Notes: generated by a model not told the origin, from the sequence alone. Positions 33,877 through 41,944 are shown, numbered from the stretch's first letter. The stretch is 64,000 nucleotides of DNA from Lentisalinibacter sp964427415 (GCA_964427415.1 CAYRUH010000016.1:1-64000); one strand, 5' to 3'. Program-made: numbers and translations.

Positions 33877-35031
33877 TCAGAGGATGGCGGGCTCCCGCTC
33901 GCCGGGCGCATCCTGAGTGCTGCCGGTGGTACGGAAAGTCTCGCGCGCACCGTCGCCCTCGAGCAGCCGCACGAGTTCGGCCGCCTTGCGGCGGAACAGG
34001 ATCTCCTCGCGCTTCATGCGCATGGCGCGTTCGAGGTGGGACAGCGCCCGCCGGTAGTCGCCGTCCGCTTCCGCCTGCTGCGCGAGCGCAAAGTAGTGGT
34101 AGGGATTGCTTTCGCGGACCCGCCGGATCTCTTCCAGCCACTGCTCGGCTTCGACGCCACGGCCCTGGCGGTGCAGCAGCACCGCGAGATTATTGATGGC
34201 GGACGTATTGTCCCGGTCCAGCGCGAGGGCGTAGCGGAACACCTCCTCCGCACTGCCGACATCGCCGACGCGCTGATACAACAGACCCAGGTTGGACCAG
34301 ATGTCGCTCCAGCGGGGCGCCTCGCGGATGGCCGCGCGGAAATACACCCAGGCAGCGGCATAATCGCCTGCCGCCAGGCGGCCCGCACCCAGGTTGTTGT
34401 AGAACTGGCCTATCGCCTCGCCGTCGGTCAACATCCGGCGGCGCCCGCGGGGCTCTTCCGGGAAGGGGTAGAAGTCCATCACGTAGTCGCCCCATCTGCG
34501 CAGGTGACCGTATACATTGACGTGGCGCGCGGCGAACAGGGTGTCACCCTCCATGTCCCACTGGGGCACCACCTCCACCTGCTGGAAGCGGGCGTCGAGG
34601 CCGAGCTCGCGGGCCATGGCCACGAACAGGATGGACAGGGAGAGGCAGTTGCCGGTCCGGCTGCGGAAGGTCTCCGCGGCGGTGCCGGTGCGGCGCGCGT
34701 CGTAGTCGATGCCGAGCAGACCGGGATGCAGGAGCAGGCGCGAAAGGGAGCGGACCTTGTGGGCGCGGAAGCGGCGGTCGTCGATGTGGGTCTCGAGGTA
34801 GCCGAGCATCTCCGGCGTCAGATTCAGGATCTCCTCGGCAGTGGGCGGCGGCTGCACGGCGGCGACCCGGCTGCGGTAAGGTTCAGGCAGGGTTTCAGGC
34901 CTGGGGTCGGGGCCCTGGGACGGCACCGCGGCACAGCCGGCGGCCAGCAGCACGACCGCCAGAGCGGCTGGCGCAATTGCAAATGCCTTGATATTCGCGG
35001 TCCTGACGACCGGCGCCCCCGCTAATTTCAT
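33877..35031 (-). CDS. Lipoprotein with transglutaminase-like and TPR domains
   Basis: 384 residues. The lipobox LLAAGC places the lipidated cysteine near residue 33. A transglutaminase-like domain (about 110-230) shows TGNCLSLSILFVAMARELGL with a catalytic-type Cys, then RHVNVYG and DYVMDFYP for the His and Asp. At least three tetratricopeptide repeats follow (about 240-350: FYNNLGAGRLAAGDYAAAWVYF, WSNLGLLYQRVGDVGSAEEVF, NNLAVLLHRQGRGVEAEQWL). This combination occurs in proteobacterial lipoproteins of unknown role. It lies 14 bp downstream of the sigma-54 activator gene and is likely co-transcribed with it. The extra upstream frame (to 35238) belongs to the activator gene region. Confidence 0.82.
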   Translation of the reverse strand: MKLAGAPVVRTANIKAFAIAPAALAVVLLAAGCAAVPSQGPDPRPETLPEPYRSRVAAVQPPPTAEEILNLTPEMLGYLETHIDDRRFRAHKVRSLSRLLLHPGLLGIDYDARRTGTAAETFRSRTGNCLSLSILFVAMARELGLDARFQQVEVVPQWDMEGDTLFAARHVNVYGHLRRWGDYVMDFYPFPEEPRGRRRMLTDGEAIGQFYNNLGAGRLAAGDYAAAWVYFRAAIREAPRWSDIWSNLGLLYQRVGDVGSAEEVFRYALALDRDNTSAINNLAVLLHRQGRGVEAEQWLEEIRRVRESNPYHYFALAQQAEADGDYRRALSHLERAMRMKREEILFRRKAAELVRLLEGDGARETFRTTGSTQDAPGEREPAIL

Positions 35032-35045
35032 CGCTGCCCTCCGCG

Positions 35046-36866
35046 TCACGCCGTTCCCCGCCGTTCGGGCCGGCGGATGCCCATGGCGCGCATGCGGTCG
35101 GTCAGCGTCGTCGGCCGCAGCCCCAGCAGATCGGCTGCGCCGCCGGGGCCCGAGACCTTCCATTCCGCATGCTCCAGCGCGGCGATCAGGTTCTCCCGCA
35201 GATGCTCCTTCATCTGCGCTTCCGTCAGGAAAGCGCACGGCGTCTCCTCCCGGGTCTGCTCCTCGCGTCGCCGCTCGCCGGACGTGTCTCCTTCAGGCAG
35301 AGACAGATCCAGCCGCAGAACCTTACCTGCCGAGAGTATCACGGCCCGCTCGATCACGTTCTTGAGCTCACGCACGTTGCCGGGCCAGTCGTAGGCACGG
35401 ATGGCCTCGACATGGGCGGTGCTCAGCGTCAGCGGATTGCGGCCGAATTCGAGGCAGGCCTGTTCCAGGAAATGCTGTGCGATCTGCACCACGTCGTCGC
35501 CACGCCGGCGCAGCGGCGGCACTTCTATCGGGAACACGCCGAGCCGGTAAAACAGATCCTCGCGGAAGCGGCCCTGCTCCACGTCCTGGCGCAGATCCCG
35601 GTTGCTTGCCGCGATCACACGCACATTCACGTTACGGGTAACATCGTCGCCCACCCGTTCGAACTCCCGCTCCTGTAGCACGCGCAGCAGCTTGCCCTGC
35701 AGCTCCACCGGAATCTCGCCCACTTCGTCCAGGAAGATGGTGCCGCCGTCGGCGAGCTGGAAGCGCCCGACCCGGTCCCGGTGGGCGCCCGTGAAAGCGC
35801 CTTTCACATGGCCGAAGAACTCGCTCTCGAACAGCTCTTCCGGGATGGTGGCGCAGTTCACCTTGACCAGTGGCGCGTCCGCGCGCGGGCTGCGCGCGTG
35901 AATGGCGCGCGCCACCAACTCCTTGCCGACGCCGGACTCGCCCTCTATGAGTACGTTCGCCGGCGTGCCGGCCACCGCCTCCAGCCGGCCCAGCATCGCC
36001 TTCAGCACCGGGCTCTCGCCGACGATGCGGCCGTAATTCATGGCCACGTTCACTTCTTCGCGGAGGTAATCGCGCTCGCGCTCCAGCTCCTCGCGCAGCC
36101 GGGCGTTCTCGGCCAGCGTCTCGCGCAGGGCGCGCTCGGCCCGGTTGCGCTCCGTGACGTCGGTGGAGGCTACCAGCAACTGCACGACGCTGCCCTTGGC
36201 ATCCCGTTCGGAGACGCTGGACATGATGGTGTCGATCACCCGCCCGTCCCGGGTCACCATCTGCCGGTCGCGCCCGCTCACGTTGCCTTCGCTGATTACA
36301 CGCTGCAGACGGCCGCCGCCGAGCTTGGAGCGGTAGGACTCGGAGAGGAAATCGAGGATGGAGCGGCCGAGCACTTCCTCGGCCCGGTAGCCCATGGTCT
36401 TCAGCCAGTGATCGCTCACCTGGGTGATGCAGCCCTCGGCATCCACGATGTGCAGCATGGCCGGCGTGGCCCGGTAGAGCTGACGGTATTTGCGCTCCAC
36501 CTTTCCCGAGTCGCCGAGTTCCTGGTAGACGACGACCGTGCGGATATAGCCGCTCTGGGGTTCCTGCTCGATGACGGCGCTCGAGACGAGGAAGACCTCC
36601 TCGCCGGACACGGAGAGGAACTCCACCGGTTCGTCCACGGCGCGGCCGGTGCGTCTGAGCTTCGGCAGTATCTCCCGTTCGATGCGCGCGGCGCAGGAGA
36701 CCGTGGTGAGATCCAGCGGCCGCCGCCCGACGAGGTCATCTCGTTCGTAGCCGAGGCGCTCGCAGAAGCGGTCAGTGACGTCGATGAATTTGCCCTCCTC
36801 GTCGAGGAGGGCACCCATGACCGGCACCCGTCGCAACAGCCGGTGATATCCCTGTGCTATGTCCAT
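35046..36866 (-). CDS. PAS-domain sigma-54-dependent transcriptional activator
   Basis: 606 residues. Two PAS domains (about 5-115 and 125-240) and a coiled coil (240-275) precede an AAA+ domain with Walker A GESGVGKE (309-316), the sigma-54 contact loop GAFTGA (356-361), Walker B TIFLDE (376-381) and the arginine-finger region. A Fis-type helix-turn-helix closes the protein (GGAADLLGLRPTTLTDRM, near 575-595). It should open sigma-54 promoters when its PAS domains sense a ligand or redox cue. Its own upstream region holds three operator-like palindromes and a rightward sigma-54 promoter, so it probably controls that promoter and possibly itself. The target of the class is not known from sequence. 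Confidence 0.93.
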   Translation of the reverse strand: MDIAQGYHRLLRRVPVMGALLDEEGKFIDVTDRFCERLGYERDDLVGRRPLDLTTVSCAARIEREILPKLRRTGRAVDEPVEFLSVSGEEVFLVSSAVIEQEPQSGYIRTVVVYQELGDSGKVERKYRQLYRATPAMLHIVDAEGCITQVSDHWLKTMGYRAEEVLGRSILDFLSESYRSKLGGGRLQRVISEGNVSGRDRQMVTRDGRVIDTIMSSVSERDAKGSVVQLLVASTDVTERNRAERALRETLAENARLREELERERDYLREEVNVAMNYGRIVGESPVLKAMLGRLEAVAGTPANVLIEGESGVGKELVARAIHARSPRADAPLVKVNCATIPEELFESEFFGHVKGAFTGAHRDRVGRFQLADGGTIFLDEVGEIPVELQGKLLRVLQEREFERVGDDVTRNVNVRVIAASNRDLRQDVEQGRFREDLFYRLGVFPIEVPPLRRRGDDVVQIAQHFLEQACLEFGRNPLTLSTAHVEAIRAYDWPGNVRELKNVIERAVILSAGKVLRLDLSLPEGDTSGERRREEQTREETPCAFLTEAQMKEHLRENLIAALEHAEWKVSGPGGAADLLGLRPTTLTDRMRAMGIRRPERRGTA

Positions 36867-36876
36867 GCATGGAATA

Positions 36877-36931
36877 TACGGAATTCCGTAAAAAATATCA
36901 CGGGATTTCGTAAATCACGGAATCCCGTGAT
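36877..36931. promoter_or_regulatory. Three operator-like 15-bp palindromes upstream of the sigma-54 activator
   Basis: TACGGAATTCCGTAA (36877-36891, containing a perfect 14-bp palindrome), CACGGGATTTCGTAA (36899-36913) and CACGGAATCCCGTGA (36916-36930) fit the pattern YACGGRATTYCGTRA (third copy CCCGTGA). The second and third together also form a perfect 11-bp inverted repeat (36897-36907 and 36921-36931). They lie 46 to 100 bp upstream of the sigma-54 promoter's -24 box, where enhancer sites for such activators are expected, and 11-65 bp upstream of the activator's own ATG, so autoregulation is also likely. Confidence 0.7.
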
Positions 36932-36969
36932 CGGCCTCAAGCACACTAAGTTACTGTTTTGATGAGGAA

Positions 36970-36983
36970 GTGCCAATTGGCAC
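36970..36983. repeat. 14-bp perfect palindrome overlapping the sigma-54 promoter
   Basis: GTGCCAATTGGCAC reads the same on both strands. Its right half is the -24 element of the promoter at 36977-36993. A protein bound here would compete with RNA polymerase. Confidence 0.7.
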
Positions 36984-36993
36984 GGTCCGTGCA
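36977..36993 (+). promoter_or_regulatory. Sigma-54 (RpoN) promoter reading rightward
   Basis: TTGGCACGGTCCGTGCA matches the sigma-54 consensus YTGGCACGRNNNTTGCW at all defined positions but one (G for T in the -12 box). The invariant GG and GC are exactly 10 bases apart. Transcription should start near 37004. A sigma-54 activator gene and three enhancer-like sites lie immediately upstream, which strengthens the call. Confidence 0.72.
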
Positions 36994-37003
36994 TCAGAGA
37001 TGG

Positions 37004-37260
37004 ACAAAGCCGGGCAGGCATCTTGCTTCCCGGCCGACGATGTGTTTCGAGGCGCCTGTGCCCGGCCGGTCATTCTTTCCCCCGCCGCCGGGCTTCGCGC
37101 GCCGACAAAAACCCCGGCGCGAAGCCGGGCTTGCAGGACCCGCGACGGGTCCGTCGGCACCCGTTCCCCCGCCGGTGCCGACCATCAGGGGCCGGCGGGT
37201 GATCCGAGTCGGATGCCCCCCTGCTGAAACGACGGTTACACCTCCGGCCCCTGTTTTCTT
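37004..37260 (+). ncRNA. Candidate sigma-54-dependent structured small RNA
   Basis: From the predicted start near 37004 the transcript runs through five perfect inverted repeats: CCGGCCG (37030-37036/37063-37069), a 10-bp arm GGCTTCGCGC (37091-37100/37117-37126), GGACCC (37136-37141/37147-37152), 9-bp GTCGGCACC (37153-37161/37174-37182) and 10-bp CAGGGGCCGG (37186-37195/37244-37253), the last with an inner ATCCGA/TCGGAT hairpin and followed by TTTTCTTCT, a possible terminator. The only reading frame on this strand (ATG at 37010, 72 codons) lacks room for a ribosome site. I recognise no known RNA family. In high-GC DNA some of these dyads may be chance, so this stays a hypothesis. Confidence 0.4.
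37105..37130 (-). terminator. Rho-independent terminator for the PGPGW gene
   Basis: On the minus strand a stem GCCCGGC/GCCGGGG (37124-37130 and 37112-37118) with a five-base loop is followed by TTTTTGT (37105-37111). It lies about 105 bp past the stop of the leftward PGPGW gene and would end that transcript before it reaches the sigma-54 promoter. Confidence 0.6.
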
Positions 37261-37553
37261 CTCCCGCCCTCCCCATCGGCGCCTCTGGCCTGCGCTGCGC
37301 TGCGCCGCCGGTTGGCGCGCAGCGCCCGGCCCGCGGAGGCCGTATTGCTGATACGCTGTCGTATATGGCGCAGCCAGCGCCGGGCCCAGGCGAATTCGAT
37401 ACTGAGGATGGCGAGGCCCAGTGGAATGACGATGAAGGCGGGCCCCGGCGTCACCAGCATCACGATGCCGGTGACCGCCACGGTGACGCCCACCACGAAC
37501 ACCACGATGCGCTTCGCGGCCTTGTAGGTGACTCTGGCGGCGGTCTTTATCAC
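37236..37553 (-). CDS. PGPGW-type transmembrane protein
   Basis: 105 residues with two hydrophobic segments around a conserved PGP turn: IVVFVVGVTVAVTGIVMLV, TPGPAFIVIPLG and LAILSIEFAWARRWL. This matches the putative PGPGW transmembrane family, whose role is unknown. The C-terminal third is basic and disordered. I chose the GTG at 37553, which has GGGAG six bases upstream; the frame is open further to 37634, but that would overlap the divergent gene's promoter region. A terminator lies about 105 bp downstream. Confidence 0.7.
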   Translation of the reverse strand: MIKTAARVTYKAAKRIVVFVVGVTVAVTGIVMLVTPGPAFIVIPLGLAILSIEFAWARRWLRHIRQRISNTASAGRALRANRRRSAAQARGADGEGGRRKQGPEV

Positions 37554-37627
37554 AGGGGACTCCCGGCTCGCCGCAGGCAAGCGCGGATATTGTGCATCAA
37601 CAGGCCTCCGGATTAACGTTGCGCCCC

Positions 37628-38125
37628 ATGGCAAGATTCATCCTGTTCACCGTCTGCCTTTTCCTCGCCGCCGTACCCGGACGCGCCGGTATGCTCGAAC
37701 TGCAGCAGGCTCTTGAGGGTTCCGGTGCCGCGCCGCTGCTCGGCAAGGAGGAGCCCGTGCGCTTCTTTCTGCGGCTCGTGGCCACCTGCGGCGACGACGA
37801 GAAACTCGCCTCGCTGGCCGTCTCCATCGCCGACACCCGGATCGCTCCGGACCCCGGCAGCCTGGACGAGGAACACAGTACCGAGCTAGCGCTGGCCGTC
37901 CCGCCACGCCAGCTGCAGGGCATCAACCGGCGCCTGCTCTGTTCAGACACCGAGGCCAGCGAAGGTTCCCTGAAACTGCTGCGTGGCGCGTTCAGCGCCA
38001 CGGCCGCTGCGCGCTGCACCCACCCGGAACGGGGCTCGCGCATGCTCTACGCGAGCACCGACGTGGACGTCTCCTACTGGTGCCCGGGCGCGGATCAGTC
38101 GCCGGCGGCCGCCGCCGGCAGGTGA
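37628..38125 (+). CDS. Secreted hypothetical protein
   Basis: 165 residues with a signal peptide (MARFILFTVCLFLAAVPGRAG). The mature part has four cysteines (TCGDDEK, LLCSD, ARCTHP and YWCPG) that could form disulfides. No family recognised. The ATG at 37628 was chosen because it starts the signal peptide. Its last 31 bp overlap the end of the convergent dienelactone-hydrolase gene. Confidence 0.65.
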   Translation: MARFILFTVCLFLAAVPGRAGMLELQQALEGSGAAPLLGKEEPVRFFLRLVATCGDDEKLASLAVSIADTRIAPDPGSLDEEHSTELALAVPPRQLQGINRRLLCSDTEASEGSLKLLRGAFSATAAARCTHPERGSRMLYASTDVDVSYWCPGADQSPAAAAGR

Positions 38126-39027
38126 TCGGCAAGGAAGTCCAGGGTCAGCGCCCACGAATCCTCCGCCGCTTCCCGATCGAAATTATTGCCCGTCGGATTG
38201 GCGAAAGCGTGTCCGACGCCCGGATAGATCCTCAGCGTCAGGTCCTTCTCCAGCTTCTCCATCGTCGAGCCGAAGGACTGCACGGACTCCAGCCTGATCC
38301 CTGTATCTTCCTCGGCGAACAGGCCCAGCAGCGGCACCTCCAGCGGCGCCAGTACTTCCTCGTCCAGGATCACCTGGCCGTAGTAGATCACCGCCGCGTC
38401 CAGGCGCCCGGGGAACAGCAGCGCCGTGCGCAGCGACCAGTGACCGCCCAGACACCAGCCTACGGACGCCACACCTGGCGCGCCCACCTCCTGCAGGAAG
38501 GCGTAGGCCTGGCGCAGATTCTCCTCCGCCTGCGCCTGGTTCTCCAGCAATTCCATCATGAGCGTGCGGGCATCTGAAGGGGTGTCCGCCGTCCGGCCGC
38601 CATACAGATCGACCGCCAGCACCATAAAGCCTGCCGCGGCGAGGCGATCGGCCATGGCGCGGATATTGTCGTTCAGGCCCCACCACTCGTGGATCATGAT
38701 GACCGCTGGCAGGGGTTCCACCATGTCGCCGGGCGCGGCGAAGTAACCGCGCACCAGGCTACCGGCGACGTCGGCATAGGGCAGCTCCTCGCTCACCACG
38801 CCGCCGGGGGCCGCGCCCGCGGCACCGCTCGGCACGGCCTCGTCGCCCGCATGCTCCCGGGCCATGGCTTCGACGTTGTCACGACTCATGGCGGCGACGG
38901 GCTCCTCAGCGGACGACGGGGAGGCTCCCGGGTCACCGCCGTCACCGCCGCACGCAGCGCTCATCAGAATGAGTCCTGCAAGGATGATCCGGGAGACGAA
39001 CGAGATTTGACGCGCTGAAATAATCAT
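38095..39027 (-). CDS. Dienelactone hydrolase family lipoprotein
   Basis: 310 residues. The N-terminus is a lipoprotein signal (RIILAGLILMSAAC, lipidated Cys near 26). The alpha/beta-hydrolase domain has IMIHEWWGLNDNIRAMADRLA, the nucleophile in GWCLGGHW, an aspartate in FAEEDTG and the histidine in YPGVGHAFAN, the full Cys-Asp-His triad of dienelactone hydrolases. Family enzymes open lactone rings or hydrolyse esters; export as a lipoprotein suggests a periplasmic esterase. I chose the ATG at 39027. Divergent from the antiporter gene. Confidence 0.9.
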   Translation of the reverse strand: MIISARQISFVSRIILAGLILMSAACGGDGGDPGASPSSAEEPVAAMSRDNVEAMAREHAGDEAVPSGAAGAAPGGVVSEELPYADVAGSLVRGYFAAPGDMVEPLPAVIMIHEWWGLNDNIRAMADRLAAAGFMVLAVDLYGGRTADTPSDARTLMMELLENQAQAEENLRQAYAFLQEVGAPGVASVGWCLGGHWSLRTALLFPGRLDAAVIYYGQVILDEEVLAPLEVPLLGLFAEEDTGIRLESVQSFGSTMEKLEKDLTLRIYPGVGHAFANPTGNNFDREAAEDSWALTLDFLADHLPAAAAGD

Positions 39028-39139
39028 GCGCGAAGTGTAAACAAAAACGCGCCGTCTCGGCTTGTTGCGGGCGCTTATTGCCGGTCCGGGAGGCGGATGC
39101 CACACTAGCGCCACCGTCGGCCGTTCGGGAAAAGGGAAC

Positions 39140-40909
39140 TTGGGTTACCTGCACGAAGCGCTCGTCTACCTGATCACGGCCGTCATCGCGGTGCCGGTGG
39201 CGAAGAGACTCGGTTTCGGATCCGTACTCGGCTACCTCGTGGGCGGGCTGGTGATCGGCCCCTGGGCGCTCGGACTGATCTCCGAGGTCGACCACATCCT
39301 GCATTTCTCCGAACTCGGCGTCGTCTTCCTCCTGTTCGTGATCGGCCTGGAACTCCAGCCCTCCCGGCTGTGGGTATTGCGCCGCATGGTATTCGGCCTG
39401 GGCGCGGCGCAGGTGCTGGTGACGGGTGTCCTGATCGGCGGGCTGGCCTGGGCGGCCGGCATGCCCGCAGAGGCGGCCGTGGTCGCCGGCGGTGGCCTGG
39501 CGCTTTCCTCGACGGCGTTCGTGCTGCAGCTGCTGGCCGAGAAGGGGCAGCTGACGAGCCGCTTCGGTCGCTCGGCGTTCTCCATCCTGCTGTTCCAGGA
39601 CCTCGCCGTAATCCCGATCCTCGCCGCCGTGCCGCTGCTGGCCACCACCGCGCCGGACGGCGGCACCGGAGCGGGCCGCTCGCTATTCGGCATCGCCGCG
39701 CTGCTGGCGCTGGTGTTCGGCGGCCGCTATCTGCTGCGCCCGATACTGCGCTGGGTGGCCGGCACCGGTATCGAGGAGCTGTTCACCGCGGTGGCGCTGC
39801 TGGTCGTGATCGGCTCGGCCACCCTGATGCAGGTGGCCGACCTGTCGATGGGGCTGGGAGCCTTCGTGGCCGGGATGCTGCTGGCCGATTCGGAGTATCG
39901 TCATCAGCTCGAAGCCGACATCGAGCCCTTCAAGGGCCTGCTGCTCGGGCTGTTCTTCATCGCGGTCGGTATGTCGGTGAATCTCGGGCTGATCGCGTCG
40001 CGCCCCGCTGAGGTCTTCGGCATCGTCGTCGCCCTGCTGCTGGTCAAGGCGACGGTCATCTACGTGCTCGCCCGGCTGTTCGGCCTGGGCGACGACGAGC
40101 CTCGCTCGCTGGCGCTGGTGCTGCCCCAGGGCGGCGAGTTCGCGTTCGTCATTTTCACGGCCGCCGTGGGTGCCGGCGTGCTCGATCGCGGAACCTCCGA
40201 ACTGCTGATCGTGGCCGTGATCCTCTCCATGGCTGTGACGCCGCTGCTCTACATCGCCAACGAGGCCTGGGGCCGACGCACGGCGCCGCCGGCAGGGCCG
40301 CAGCCGGAGTACGACCGGATGCCGACCCAGCACAACGAGATCCTCATCGCCGGTTTCGGCCGCGTGGGACAGATCGTCGGCCGCATCCTGCGCTCCCGCG
40401 GCATCCCGTTCACGGCGCTGGAAAACAGCCCCGAGCGACTGGACGCGGTGAGACGCTTCGGCAACGTCGTCCATTTCGGAGATGCGTCACGGCCGGACCT
40501 GCTGAAGGCGGCCGGCATAGAGCACGCCCGCTTCTTCGTGCTGGCGTTCGGCGACGTGGACAAGTCCGTGAAGCTGGCCCGCTACGTGCGCCAGCACTAT
40601 TCGAAAGTGACGATCCTGGCGCGCGCCAGGAACCGACTGCATGCCTACGCGCTCATGGACCTGGGCGTGCAGGTCGTCATCCGCGAGACCCTGCATTCGA
40701 GCCTGGCGATGAGCCAGCGCCTGCTGCGCGACTACGGCATCGGCGAGGAGGAGGCGGCCCGTATCGTGGAGATGTTCGCGGAACACGACGAGCGCACGCT
40801 GCACCGCCAGCAAGCCGTGGCTCACGACATGGACCAGCTGGTGCAGACCACCCGGGACGCGGCCCGGGAGCTCGAGGCCCTGATCCGTTCCGACCGGCGC
40901 GGCGAGTGA
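39140..40909 (+). CDS. KefB/KefC-type cation:proton antiporter (CPA2) with TrkA-N domain
   Basis: About 589 residues: roughly twelve membrane helices (residues 1-385) with GLVIGPWALGLI, FSELGVVFLLFVIGLEL, the conserved ALSSTAFVLQLL and LLFQDLAVIPIL, followed by a cytosolic TrkA-N/Rossmann domain (IAGFGRVGQIVGRILRSRGI near 430). It exports K+ or Na+ in exchange for protons. Glutathione-binding residues of KefB/C cannot be verified, so KefB-like is as far as I go. The start is probably TTG at 39140 (preceded by AAAGGGAA); the frame is open back to 39062 but that adds a non-membrane leader. Confidence 0.88.
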   Translation: MGYLHEALVYLITAVIAVPVAKRLGFGSVLGYLVGGLVIGPWALGLISEVDHILHFSELGVVFLLFVIGLELQPSRLWVLRRMVFGLGAAQVLVTGVLIGGLAWAAGMPAEAAVVAGGGLALSSTAFVLQLLAEKGQLTSRFGRSAFSILLFQDLAVIPILAAVPLLATTAPDGGTGAGRSLFGIAALLALVFGGRYLLRPILRWVAGTGIEELFTAVALLVVIGSATLMQVADLSMGLGAFVAGMLLADSEYRHQLEADIEPFKGLLLGLFFIAVGMSVNLGLIASRPAEVFGIVVALLLVKATVIYVLARLFGLGDDEPRSLALVLPQGGEFAFVIFTAAVGAGVLDRGTSELLIVAVILSMAVTPLLYIANEAWGRRTAPPAGPQPEYDRMPTQHNEILIAGFGRVGQIVGRILRSRGIPFTALENSPERLDAVRRFGNVVHFGDASRPDLLKAAGIEHARFFVLAFGDVDKSVKLARYVRQHYSKVTILARARNRLHAYALMDLGVQVVIRETLHSSLAMSQRLLRDYGIGEEEAARIVEMFAEHDERTLHRQQAVAHDMDQLVQTTRDAARELEALIRSDRRGE

Positions 40910-40939
40910 CGGACGACTGATCGACGCCTGAGCGGCGCT

Positions 40940-40994
40940 CGTCCGACGATCTGTCCGACAATCTGTCCGCCGACCCGTCCTACCATCAGTCCGG
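40940..40994. repeat. Degenerate 12-bp tandem repeat at a convergent gene junction
   Basis: Four and a half units of about YGTCCGACRATC: CGTCCGACGATC (40940-40951), TGTCCGACAATC, TGTCCGCCGACC, CGTCCTACCATC (40976-40987) and a partial AGTCCGG. They lie between the antiporter stop and the C39 peptidase gene and run over the latter's stop codon. The period keeps frame, so expansions would lengthen the peptidase C-terminus only if the stop were lost. Confidence 0.75.
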
Positions 40995-41936
40995 TACGGC
41001 CGCCGCCAGCTCGCGCCGGGTTTGCTCCAGCAGGGGGCGCAGCGGGTGCCCGGCCGGGGCGGCGGCCAGCGCCCGCTGGATGAAAGGCAGCGCCTCGGCC
41101 GGCCTGCCCGCCTGGCCGAGAGCCTCTGCAAGATTGTTCAGGGCGACCAGGTCATCGGGATCTGCATCGAGCAGGGCACGGTAGTGGGACGCCGCGGAGC
41201 CAGACTCGCCCCTTGCCAGCGCGACATTGGCCAGACCGAGCCGGGCCATACGATTGGCGGGCCAGCGCCCGAGCACTGCCCGGTAACCGGCGCCGGCCAG
41301 CTCGAGTCCGCCGGTCGCCTCCACGGCGGCCAGCGCCCGCAGATAACCGCCCGCATCGTCGGTGGCGGGCAACTCGCCGAAGCCCAGCATGACCAGTCCC
41401 CAGTTCCCGCTGCGCGACCAGGTGCGCAGGAAAACGCTGCGGTCGGTCACGCGGCGCCGCTCCGTGCCCGAGCGCAGCACGTAGGCATCGAGTTCCGGCT
41501 GCATGCCGACGACGACGGCATAGTGCCAGCGCGGGAAGGCGCTGACGCCGAGGTTCTGCAGCACCAGCACCGGCCGTCCCGCTCCGAGTTCAGCGGCCAG
41601 GGCCTGCTGGGATGGAGGCAGCCGGTAGGGCACGCGGCCACGGCGACGGGCGGCCGCGATCAGTTCAGCCTGCAGGGAGCCCTGCCTGCCGGGCAGATAG
41701 ACCTCGTCCACCAGCGTGTCCGGCGCCACTTCGACGCCGGAGGCGGACAGTACGGTGGCCAGTGCCGCGGGTCCGCAATGGTAGCGCTCCTGGGCGAAGA
41801 ACGGCGTTGCATCCAGTTCCACCCCTGCCGGCGCCACCTCCGCGACAGGCACGCCAACGGCGGCGCAGCCTGCCAGAACGAGGGCTGCCGGCAGGAGCGC
41901 CAGGCAGCGCAGCCGCCCGTCCCCGGCCCGGCCCAT
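40986..41936 (-). CDS. PA2778-family lipoprotein: C39-like cysteine peptidase with TPR
   Basis: 316 residues. Lipobox LVLAGC gives a lipidated cysteine near 24. The C39-like peptidase domain has the catalytic Cys in YHCGPAALATVL (near 54), the His in FPRWHYAVVVG (near 137) and the Asp in PELDAYVL (near 149). TPR-like helices follow (about 200-310). This is the Pseudomonas PA2778 family, which is regularly paired with PA2779-type proteins as here. C39 domains usually cleave leader peptides at double-glycine sites, but here no transporter is attached, so the substrate is unclear. The 8-bp gap to the upstream PA2779-type gene indicates an operon. Confidence 0.87.
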   Translation of the reverse strand: MGRAGDGRLRCLALLPAALVLAGCAAVGVPVAEVAPAGVELDATPFFAQERYHCGPAALATVLSASGVEVAPDTLVDEVYLPGRQGSLQAELIAAARRRGRVPYRLPPSQQALAAELGAGRPVLVLQNLGVSAFPRWHYAVVVGMQPELDAYVLRSGTERRRVTDRSVFLRTWSRSGNWGLVMLGFGELPATDDAGGYLRALAAVEATGGLELAGAGYRAVLGRWPANRMARLGLANVALARGESGSAASHYRALLDADPDDLVALNNLAEALGQAGRPAEALPFIQRALAAAPAGHPLRPLLEQTRRELAAAVPD

Positions 41937-41944
41937 GGGCGGTC

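Larger units (their letters stand above)
36867..37235. other. 369-bp region without a convincing gene: operators, sigma-54 promoter and hairpins
   Basis: Between the sigma-54 activator and the PGPGW membrane gene there is no reading frame with a usable ribosome site. The stretch instead holds, from left to right, three palindromic operator copies, a 14-bp palindrome overlapping a sigma-54 promoter, and a run of five perfect inverted repeats. A minus-strand terminator is embedded in it. Confidence 0.7.

Noticed and set aside
37010..37228. Small plus-strand frame downstream of the sigma-54 promoter (72 codons)
   Set aside because: Only about six nt of leader from the predicted transcript start, no Shine-Dalgarno, and no recognisable protein; a non-coding RNA fits better.
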